A DNA stretch of 64,000 nt from positions 372,001 through 436,000 of the forward strand of contig CAOLHI010001300.1 of the NCBI GenBank assembly GCA_948474755.1, written 5' to 3'. Positions 55,467 to 64,000 of this stretch are shown here, piece after piece; the first letter of the stretch is position 1, and every line of letters begins with the position of its first letter. The DNA comes from Ctenosaura bakeri. Lineage: Eukaryota; Chordata; Lepidosauria; Squamata; Iguanidae. A model generated the notes under the pieces. That model ran no database searches, had not been told where the DNA came from, and was given only the letters and a program-made list of their open reading frames with translations. The position numbers and the translations under genes were made by a program.

Positions 55467-55956
55467 CTCCTAGATATGCCTCTGTGTTTCGCTCCCCCTT
55501 AATTTTTACCTAAATGTTCTCAACCTGGATTCCAGGCTTTAAGTTAGGATATCTTAACCAAGGTAAACATTCTTGACATTTAGTACTCCTCCTCCTCCTT
55601 TCTTGTTTGGTCTATTTCTCTGAAATAGGTTATACCTCTGTATTGCTACATTCCAAGATTCATGCCACCAGGTTTCACTGATGTCTAAGGTATCATATTT
55701 GCTTTGTTGTGTTAAGAGTTCATGTTCATCTCGTTTATTTCCCATGCTCTGTTCATTAGTGGAGATATATCTAAGACCCTGGGTCATTCCTCTTAGCTGC
55801 TTATCAATCTTATAAATAAGATTTTAGGACCAGCAGGTGATCCGTTGTTTAATATAGTAGGACCTGCCATTTAATGTGGTCCTAAAAGTATATAGACCTT
55901 GGGAGAAATGCTGTTGGTGTGCTTTTAATCACCTACACCTAGAAACACACACTTAC

Positions 55957-56315
55957 TTCCCTAGGACATAATAACCTTCTGCATAATTAGGAGTTTCTTT
56001 ATCAGTGAAACTTGATCGTTGTTTGGAGGATTTTGAAATGACAAAAGCATCACACCTCTCAAGAGGCCTCTTTCGTATAAATGATTTTTCTAAGCTTTCC
56101 TTCACACATGAATGAAACAAGTGTTTGATCTTTTCATTACGAGAAGCTTCTGCACCAAGCTTTAAAGGTTGTATTACTGCATCGTCCTCATTAAACAATA
56201 CACCTTCTATGAGATTAGCCCATGCTGCGCACTGCTTTGTGTGGCAGAAGCCTAAAGGTTCTCTGTAAGACAGGAAGTACTGTGGTACCCTGGGCTGAAA
56301 AATGCAGGTGGCCAT
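55957..56315 (-). CDS. Candidate first coding exon, unknown protein
   Basis: The minus-strand frame opens at ATG 56315-56313 with a strong context (GACATGG: G at -3 and +4) and runs 119 codons without a stop. It ends at GGGAA followed by GTAAGTGTG (donor GT at 55956-55955), a near-consensus splice site; read through, the frame would stop one codon later. The product is balanced in composition, with no signal peptide or membrane segment, and is basic toward the C-terminus (IRKRPLERC, SKSSKQRSS). I do not recognise a family. Expected downstream exons at lower coordinates were not identified, so it could also be a stray open frame or a dead exon. Confidence 0.35.
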
Positions 56316-56446
56316 GTCAGTGGCTTTTTCAATTTATAATTATGAAAAACACAAAGAGAAATAGTGGGGGGGGGAGATGAATGCACTTTTGTATATTCAT
56401 GAAGCTCCAGAGCAGGGCAGGCATCCTGATTTTTCCCTCTTTTGTA

Positions 56447-56672
56447 TTGTCAGTTGTGTGCCTTCAAGTCATTTCTGACTTTTGGCATCCCTAAGGCAAG
56501 CCTATCATAGAGATTTTCTTGGCAAAATTTGTTCAGAGGAATTTGCCTTCCTCTGAGACTGAGAGAGTGTGACTTGTTCAAACTCACCTAGTGAGTTTGA
56601 ACCTGAGCAAAGATTTGAATCCTGATCTCCATTGTCCTAGCCCAGAACTCAAACATCCTGCTGGCTCTCAGA
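56447..56672 (-). repeat. tRNA-derived SINE (Sauria type)
   Basis: Reverse orientation with GTTGTGTGCCTTCAAGTCATT tail, CTTCCTCTGAGACTGAGAG middle and ACTCAAACATCCTGCTGGC head. Confidence 0.88.
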
Positions 56673-56784
56673 CTGTCCATCAGAATCAGACCCAATTCAG
56701 ATGCAGAGGTGATTGACTGGAACAACTTTCATTATTCATTCCTGTAATAGCAAACTAAGCCATTGAGGGTCAATTTGATTATAG

Positions 56785-57545
56785 CTCTTGAAAACCAGAA
56801 AATTGGATCTGGCCATGGTGGTACATGCCTTGGCTACATTCTGTTTGGATTACTATAAGGCACTCTATGCGGGTCTGCCTTTGAAAAGTGCTCAGAAACT
56901 ACAGTTGGCCCAAAGAGCTGCAATCAGGTTGTTAACTGGGGCTGGCTACAAAGAGCACACGACTCCCTTGTTGCAACAGCTCCACTGACTGCTAGTCCAT
57001 TTCTGGGCACAATTCAAAGTGCTGTTTTTGACCTATAAAGCTTTATATGGCTTGGGTCCAGGTTATTTGAAGGGTTGCATCTGCCTTTATGAGCCCATAA
57101 GAGCCTTAAGTTCATCTGGAGAGGCCCTTCTTTCTCTCCCACCAACCTTGTTCCCTCTTTGGTGGGGTGAGAGCCTCTTGATGGCTGCTCCTGGACTTTG
57201 AAGAAATCCCTCTCTAGAGAGGCCAGGATGGCCCCATTCTTATTCTTTTTCTACAGCAGGTAAAAACATTTTTGTGCTGTCAGGCTTTACTAAATTGATA
57301 GGTTTGGGTCTTTTAATGCTTACAGCTTTGTTTTAAGGTTAGTATTATTTTTAATGTATGTAAGGTTTTTAACGCTTAAGGTCTGTAATGCTATATTCAT
57401 TGTTTTATTTTTTTCATTTTTATTTTTGCTTTTATATATGTTTTAACTTGTACTGATTTAATGTTAGCCACCTTCAGTCTCATTGTCAGGAGAAAGGTGG
57501 GATACAAATAAGTAAAATAAAAAATATTAAAATAATAAAAATAAA
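56785..57545 (+). mobile_element. L2 LINE 3' end
   Basis: Coding remnants LDYYKALYAGLPLKS, LQLAQRAAIRLLTGA, TPLLQQLH, FLTYKALYGLGPGYL and LSSSGEALLSLP follow the L2 reverse-transcriptase C-terminus. The 3' UTR ends with TTAGCCACCTTCAGTCTC, AAAGGTGGGATACAAATAA and an A/T-rich tail. Stops and frameshifts are present. Confidence 0.9.
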
Positions 57546-57831
57546 AACAGGGCCACTGTGAAATGAGGAGGGGAGCAAGACACCCCCAAGGATTGCAGAG
57601 GTACCTCTCCCAAAAATGAGAAAGAAATTGCTAAGGGGTTTCTCCTCCCCAATGAACCAGCTCAATGAGGACAGAACATATTCATTGGCTCCAGGATACT
57701 CAGTTCAGGGGACAAACACAATTAATGGAAGGAATGAGAGTGGAAGGGAGTTGACACAAGTTACTAGAATGGGCAGTGGATGGAGTCTATATGGTGTAAA
57801 AGTCATCATACATATTTCTATTGTTCTTAGA

Positions 57832-58440
57832 TTCTTTGCTATAAAGCTGCTTGGAGTATCTGACAATACCATCATTCACTTTTTAAATTCCCCTTTTCTG
57901 TCTGCTGCCAAAGAGTCTGTCCTCAGAAATTCAGTGGAAGATATGACTAAGCTCTTGGAAACCAGAAGCTGCCATGTCCCTCTTCAGCTTTATCATACTC
58001 TGCCAAGAAAAAAGAGAGAGAGAGCAAAACATCAGAACAGTTCAGAATGTTATTACTGAAGCAAATAATGAATCTGAAAAAGTAGTGGATGCCTATCAAA
58101 AGGTTGGTTTACAAAACAAATATTTCTAGTTCTGACCTAACCACCCCATTCAACTTCATGCTTCTTGTAAGCACTCTTATGCAGTATGTCCCTGTCTTGT
58201 TGTTTTTTATGTATCCTTTTCATTCATACAGCCATCACTGTACACTAAAAATATATAATTGCTGTCTTCTTGTTTTCAGAATCAAAAGCAATGTAAATCT
58301 GATATCAAAGGCAGTTTGATTTGGGTGTGGAGAAAGAACACGACAGAAGAACAATTGTCTCACCTCCTCCTAATCCTTTTAATCCTGAAAGAAGTACTTA
58401 GATGTTTTTGGCACATGAACTCTTGGACGACACTTTTATT
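57832..58440 (+). pseudogene. Degraded two-exon gene remnant (tentative)
   Basis: Exon-like block 1 follows an acceptor (TTTCTATTGTTCTTAG) and reads RFFAIKLLGVSDNTIIHFLN, then a LYHTLPRKKRER stretch. An AG dinucleotide run (about 58013-58023) shifts the frame by two bases, after which a coding-like NVITEANNESEKVVDAYQK continues to a donor-like GTTGGT at 58102. A second acceptor (CTTGTTTTCAG, ending 58279) precedes another block with DRRTIVSPPPNPFNPERS in a shifted frame. This looks like a decayed or mis-assembled gene copy. No family was identified with confidence. Confidence 0.3.
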
Positions 58441-58687
58441 GTGACAGGAGTTCAAATGTTTAGGAACTAGGTATACATGGAAACTAAAGGTGGAAAAATA
58501 GGTTCTTTCTGGAATCTGTCCCACTTTACCTACATAAGAATTAGTTCACAAGACACAACAATCTCTCTCAGGTCTTTTTCCCAAGGAACTTACAGTTGCA
58601 AATCAGCAGTAACAACAAAACAGTGAAAAGGTGGCAGGGGAACCCTAAGAAGCAAGTCAGAAAATGGAATTATACATCCTTAAATTT

Positions 58688-58905
58688 AGGGCCTTTTACA
58701 ATTATAGCCCTATGATTCCACTTCAACTGCCAGGACAACATTGTATGCAAGCCTGGGATTTGTAGTTTGGCAAGGTGTTTGAACTCTTTGGTTGAGAATT
58801 CTAAATAACCCACCCTAAATTGCAAATCCCATAATTCTATAGGATGCTGACGTGGTATTTAAAGTGGAATCATAGCACTATAATTGTGTAGTGTGTAAGA
58901 GCCCT
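58688..58905. mobile_element. Foldback MITE, old copy
   Basis: Left GGGCCTTTTACAATTATAGC and right GTGTGTAAGAGCCC, with arms CTATGATTCCACTTCAACTGCC and TTTAAAGTGGAATCATAGCAC in part. The 3 bases outside are TTA and TTG. Confidence 0.75.
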
Positions 58906-60980
58906 TGATGCTTGAATGCCATGTATATGGTGCACCAGTGTGGCTTATTTGGTGGTGTGCTGCTTTGCCAGTGTCTATTTTCTTCCAATCATACTCACAT
59001 TGTGAACATTTATTTATTAATATATTGAATTTTTATTCTGCTTTTCTACTCATAGGGGTCCCAAGCCATCTAAAAAGCCTATATCACAAAGAATTTTACT
59101 TGAATCACTTTTCTTGGCACAATAAAGCTTTATTGCTGAATGTTCTGTGATTATTTTTGCCAACCAGCTCAGGGCAGACAAAGGGCTCCAGACAGAGATG
59201 CTCCATGAACAAGTTACAAATTCCTTGGTGCTAAAAACCCCAAAATGTCAAAACAAAAACAAGTCACCCATATTAATGTTAGGAAAGCTTTGTTAATGCC
59301 AGGAAATCTTTTGCAAGCTTTTGGCCTTGTCTTACTGAAAATGTACACTATTTGGCTGGAATTAATAAAAAAAATAATAGTGATTGTTTCACTCACAATA
59401 TTGTGTGATCATCTAATGACCCCAAAGGGTTCTGCTGGCTGCTTAAATTCCCCAGTAAATGTGGCCACATCATGCCTAAATTATGGTATTATGGGCGTTG
59501 TTGGCAATTCTCATCTACTAAGGCAATTCTTACTTTTTCTATCAACTGTTAAAGTGATAAAAGCAGATATGTAATTAATTGAAATGGGATAGGGTATGGG
59601 CTTGAGGGAGAATAAGTGTATGCCAACCTACAGCACAATCCTACGTGTGCTTGCTTGAAAGCAAGTTTCACTGTAATCCTTACCATCTAGGTAAGGGTGT
59701 ATAGGTTTGCACCAAAAAGAAATTTGAGGAGTAAACTGTCCATAAGTAGAAATGACAGCACACATCAACAAGTGGAGATAGGGCTGACCTGAGACATTTT
59801 GCTGCCTGGATTGGAGTACCAATGGTGCCTTCTCTGGCTCACCCAAATCAAAATACATAACACTCAAAGCCAATCAAGTTATTTTGGCACAGTAGGCAGG
59901 AAAATCCCATAAACATTCCCTCTTGTCCAACAACTCCTGTAGTAAAAAATACAATAAGATCTAAGTAAAAAGCTTACAGTTTCCCACAGCTTCATGATAC
60001 AGATGTAGCTGCCTCACTCTGCCCAATATCAGGGATGGCCCTGTGTGGAAAGAACCTTGTATTCTGACACATTCTTAGTGATCTGTAGTCGCTTGTCCTC
60101 AGGCAATTGTTTACATCCTCCAGTTATCCCTCTTTGAAAAGATCACATTGCTTCAGACTCTGTGTATGTGTGTACAGGGGGAATTATTTGACTTCCTCCT
60201 ATTTAAAATTCCATGAACTTAGAAAGCTAATATTTTAGGGATGAAAACCTCTAAAACAGCCTACTTCTGAAAATTAAAGTGTAAATGCCATGCAAGAAAT
60301 ATCAGTCCTATTTCTATGCAAAGAATATGCCCTTTCTTTTTCTGCCTTTTCCTGCATACTAGAGCCTATTGTTTCTCTGTCACACAAAGTAGGACATGTT
60401 GAGTACTTTAAGTACATTTCACCATCTGAGACACATGACAATACTTAATGGCAAAAATGCAATTAAGTCTCCAGTCTTTCAAAACATTTACATGGGAGAA
60501 ATACCCACTGACCTCAGTAGGACGTATTGCTGGGAAATGTGAGAGATAGTAGCAGATCTCTCAGAGTGATCAAATTTGATATGGCACAAGCTGAACAACA
60601 ACCAGTTACATGCCAATCTCCTCACAAACAGAGTCTAACAAAAAACATGAAACAGGCTTATTCTTCATAAAACAAAAGATACAAATTACTTGTTCATAAT
60701 CAAATACATGGTTTAATGGGGAAGAGAGTGGAAAAAGAAAAAAATGGCTGCAGATTTGAGTGATGCAGGGAGAGAGTGGGTGGAAAAACCCAAAACAGGA
60801 TCTCAGCAAGCATGCAAACTAGCAATTGGTGAATAGCATGCAAAGCTTCCTAACTCTAACACTTTAGAACAAACAAGTACAGGAGTGTACTGTATAAAGA
60901 CAGTATCTATTACGGTCAATATAATTGTACAGTAACAGTTCTTGGATATATTTCCAAAGGATGTTATTCTACTTCAGGAA
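58906..60980. other. Intergenic, nothing recognised
   Basis: A LINE-tail-like TTTATTTATTAATATATTGAA lies near 59008. Near 59630 a CAGCACAATCCTACGTGTG stretch belongs to a common but unnamed reptile repeat. No gene supported. Confidence 0.4.
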
Positions 60981-60984
60981 AAAA

Positions 60985-61078
60985 CACAAAGTGTCTTGTG
61001 GCATCTTGAAGACTAACAAGTTTTATTCAGCATAAACTTTTGTGGGCAGCAGTCCACTTTGTCAGATGCATGGTATAG
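60985..61078 (-). mobile_element. Penelope-type tail, degraded hammerhead
   Basis: Reverse of a tail with CTGACAAAGTGG, CCACAAAAGTTTATGC and AATAAAACTTGTTAG. The GAAA box is altered. Confidence 0.5.
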
Positions 61079-61584
61079 TCAGATATATTTTTGTCTACAA
61101 GAAGTCAGACTTCACTGTTTTAGAATGAATAAATTGAACGCATTCAGCCCAACATGCATAAAGAGGTGGGGAACAAGGACGAAATGAGGAATGATTATTC
61201 ATCTATACTTTCTCTACTCCACCACCTGTTTGTGTAATTCTTGAAAAGTAATCCTTGAGGCAGCAAAGTTGTTGATGCCTTGCTTGCTATGATGTTTATG
61301 ACTGATTGGGTTGGATCTAAACTTACAAGTGAGGCTCATTGCAGTAAGTGAGACAAACTGCTTATGCCCGCACAAAATTCCATTGAGTTCATTTTGTGCC
61401 CATTAAGGGACATTGGCCAGGCTCTAGGAGCTGTATCCTCACTCCCCCAAAAAACTTTTCCAAGCTCAGGCTAAATCTGGATTGAACCTATTCTTTTAAA
61501 TTGTCATTATGTTTATTACTTGTAAATTTCTCTGACTGAATTCTCCCCATGTTTGTACACATACCTTTTACTTCTGCGGCTGAC

Positions 61585-61785
61585 AAAGCAATCTTGTAGC
61601 ACCTTCGATATAAACTGAGAGAAAATAGTTATATCATGTGCTTTCATAGACTCAGACTTCATTGAAGAAATTCTATGAAAGACTGGGTCTACAAAAGCTT
61701 ATACCACGACTTTTATTTTTCATTTAGTTTCAAGGGTGTTACATGATCCTTTTATATACTAACACAGACTTGCATGGATTTATTT
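61585..61785. repeat. Penelope-type tail fragments, opposed
   Basis: A minus-strand piece (AGCAATCTTGTAGCACCTTCG) and a plus-strand piece (CTACAAAAGCTTATACCACGAC ... TACTAACACAGACTTGCATGG) of the same kind of tail. Confidence 0.45.
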
Positions 61786-62475
61786 TTGAATATTCCAGCT
61801 GACTTCAATATTTTTCAGAAATTACTCTTTTTCATATAGTTAGTTCAATTAACATTTACTCATAGGGAAATATCAAAACTATAAAAATTCCCATTTGCCT
61901 TTAATTAAATGTACTCCTGTCTCATAAAGCTCTGAGTCAGTTATCCATACCAAACTAGTCTTATCAGGATGCCTCAATAACCAGATGTTTCTTCTTTTAT
62001 TATACAGTATACAGCAATGTAAATCAACAGATGAGAACTCATTAAAAGGTAACTATTTGTGGAATCTATTATTAAACAAAACTTGACAGGCCATTGAATA
62101 TGGTGACAATTTATTCTCTCCATCTGGTATACTTCATCAAATACTCCCTTCTGGTCTATAGGCAGCATTCTAGTTTAACATTTTAAAATTCAATATGCTA
62201 ATTGAAGGTGCAAATACTAATCAAGCAAAATACATCTTCAGGTGAAAAGGAGAACATAAATCCTAGCCTATGAAGGAAAGTTACAGTGCAACCATGTGCA
62301 TTCCAAAGTAAGCCCTGACAAGCTAAATAGGCATCAGTTCTAGTTCCATGTTAAATGTTTTTCTTTTCTTTTTTGGTGGGGAGCATTGTTCTTATTATTG
62401 GAAGGGAGATGCTATGCTGATTTTACCATTTTGTAGAATTTGGTCTTTCAGCAAAGGCCATACTCCTGGAGGTGT
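61786..62475. other. Intergenic, nothing recognised
   Basis: No supported feature apart from a possible repeat stretch near 62282 (TACAGTGCAACCATGTGCATTCC). Confidence 0.35.
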
Positions 62476-63515
62476 TGTTACCACGGTTCAGGCCTACCCA
62501 GTGATAGCACTAGATATCTCTTTTTGATATCAAAAACAATTTGGCCTTCCTCTGCCACCCCGCTCCACATGTTTACGAGGTCTCCGGACAAGCACGTACA
62601 CAGACGTGGCCGGTAAGTGTTGGACATTCCCTTCTCCAACTAGGCCCTTTTCGCACACAATTTTTTTTTGTGCGAGGGCCCCTTGAGCGTCGCATAAATG
62701 GGAGCGTCGGTCCGTACGACACACTCCCACTTACGCGATGCTCAGGAGCCTAAAGCGGAACGCACGCGCATTTTCTTATTTTCAGCTCTAAGCCAAAAAT
62801 ACTGCACGGTCGTGCAATGCTTGCGGGGCCCTCATGCACTTACCTGCGTGCGGTGCACCAAACAAGCCGGCCTGGTCACGCTTCCTCCCCCCAGCGCAGC
62901 CTACAGTTCCCAGACTGCACTGCGGAAGGAAGGGCCGGGGCGCTAGCGCAATGGTCGCACTACCAGGAAGCGACCTGCGGGACGAAGGAGCGGGGGAGCA
63001 GCAGCGTTCCAGATGAGGTTTTTCGCGCAAGACACCCCCCCCCAGGCGCACAAACAGGTAACGTGCGAAAAAGGCCCTAGGCAGGCAGAACAAAGCCACT
63101 CTGTTGCCTCAGGGACCTCCCTGCAAACACCTCTTGCTTAAGCGCGACTCTAAACAAAGACGCCCGGCCTCGCGCCAATAGTCTGACAATGCCAAGCTAT
63201 TTGCATACTGGCTATACTATTGTTAAATCTGCGCTAAGCCCATCATGTTAAACTTGACCTTTTCCAAAGCTTTGTCCTGCTTCAAACTCACATTGTTCTC
63301 ACCGAGTATGGCATGGCCTGTAGGCACAATTCACCCTATAAAAAGCTCTCGATTCCGAGATCACCTCAGATTGCTCTGGACTTCCATCCCGCCTTGCTGC
63401 CGTTTTGTCTGGCGAGCTCCCCTCAGCAAATCGCGCTGAGCTTTCCTCCCCACCATCTTCCAGTTTCTTCAGGACTACGCGAAAAGGTGTCGTATCACCC
63501 ATTTCCCCTTCTGTG
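62476..63515 (+). mobile_element. LTR fragment split by a GC-rich transposon
   Basis: It begins TGTTAC and aligns with the solo LTR at 25082 (shared blocks AGCACTAGATATC, GACAAGCACGTA, TTTGCATACTGGC, GAGTATGGCATGGCCTGTAGG-like and GGTGTCGTAT). It stops near 63515, before the polyadenylation region, so the 3' end is missing. A TATA box (TATAAAAAG) lies at 63337-63345. Confidence 0.75.
62643..63076. mobile_element. GC-rich DNA transposon B, 434 bp
   Basis: Inverted ends GGCCCTTTTCGCAC and GTGCGAAAAAGGCC with the 3-bp duplication CTA (62640-62642 and 63077-63079). The interior is strongly GC- and CpG-rich and unrelated to transposon A beyond the termini. No transposase frame is present; local open frames are a by-product of high GC. 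Confidence 0.88.
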
Positions 63516-64000
63516 TGTATGCATGAAGACATACTGCTGGAAGAGACTGAAGCAGGGGAGGTGTGTGATGTTTCCATGGATTTTGGGGGCTATGACTGCC
63601 TTTTTATGCCATTATGGGATCTTCTGGGTGGTATTTCTTCCCTTTCCTTCTTAGGCCAAGTAGGTATAACAGATTTTGTTGGACTTCCAGAATTCCTCAC
63701 CACTGGCTAGGGCTAATGAGATATGCAGTCTTGCAACAACTGGAGGGCTGTGTATTATGACACATAAAATACAGTGTCCTTTCTGCTAGCACTCTTGTGG
63801 CCTATCTGCTCCTCTGCAGCACAACTACAAGTAAAGCAGAGGTGTGATGCCTATGCTGGATTCCCATTCATATCTGTTCCAATCAGATGTTGTTGATTTA
63901 CAGTTCTAATCAACCCCAATCACCCAGCTCTATGGTGAGGCATAATGGGAATGATAGTTCAACAAATCTGAAGGCCCAGAGGTCCCCCTTCCTAGAATAT
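63516..64000. other. Intergenic, nothing recognised
   Basis: No supported gene or classified repeat to the window edge. Confidence 0.35.

Larger units (their letters stand above)
53301..55800 (-). mobile_element. CR1 LINE, split by a solo LTR and a SINE
   Basis: The 3' terminus is at 53301 (the reverse of CAGAATCATAGAGTTGG). After the LTR, ORF2 C-terminal blocks follow on the minus strand: NIRKNFLM...VQQWNTLPWSVMESPSLEVF, then EEWLRELGVFSLEKRRLGGDM and TMFKYLKG. Farther upstream (about 55071-54619) lie a FNRQKCKVLHLGK block, and at 55787-55554 an endonuclease-like start (SISETWW-type DISETWWHES, then RPNKKGGGGVL). Internal parts are deleted and frames broken. Confidence 0.85.

Noticed and set aside
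62788..63099. Open frames in the GC-rich block near the right edge
   Set aside because: They lie within a non-autonomous DNA transposon and have no transposase motifs.

Overview
This window looks like nuclear DNA of a squamate reptile, probably a lizard. That is inferred from the repeats: tRNA-headed and 5S-headed SINEs with a BovB-like tail, CR1 and L2 LINEs, a Penelope-like element, a Ty1/copia retrotransposon and many short palindromic DNA transposons. Species and locus cannot be fixed from sequence alone. There are no bacterial, organellar or CRISPR features.

Protein-coding content is sparse. The one confident cellular gene is an intact intronless tetraspanin reading frame (36619-37359, +), closest in motif pattern to the TSPAN6/TSPAN7 group. 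Two weaker candidates exist: a minus-strand ORF with a strong start context running into a good splice donor (55957-56315), and a degraded exon pair on the plus strand (57832-58440). A CpG-rich block at 22290-22930, with a ZNF143-type motif, an NRF1-type palindrome and a splice donor, looks like a promoter and first exon whose gene lies mostly outside the window or in exons I cannot recognise.

Layout. 1-7 kb: old repeats, a 5S-derived SINE, a 160-bp imperfect palindrome and a hammerhead-like Penelope tail. 7-12.6 kb: an L2 LINE split by a 4585-bp copia element (LTRs identical to my reading, 5-bp target duplication, no RNase H domain) and by a SINE. 12.8-17.8 kb: two hAT-type ends and a 215-bp inverted copy of 6302-6516. 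22-23.2 kb: a perfect 180-bp palindromic DNA transposon next to the CpG island, then a diverged relative. 23-31 kb: CR1, a solo LTR, a Penelope element split by a GC-rich DNA transposon, and SINEs. 31.4-32.4 kb: a SINE within which sits a second SINE, within which sits an LTR-like insertion. 36-38 kb: the tetraspanin. 39-52 kb: SINEs, LTR-like repeats, an L2 reverse-transcriptase fragment, a solo LTR and foldback elements. 53-57.5 kb: a CR1 split by a solo LTR, and an L2 3' end. 62-64 kb: an LTR fragment split by a second GC-rich transposon.

The best leads are the defective but apparently very young copia with a 32-base primer-binding match to initiator-Met tRNA, the perfect 215-bp inverted duplication, the zero-spacer palindrome, the intronless tetraspanin, and the two GC-rich transposons that chose the same target motif.
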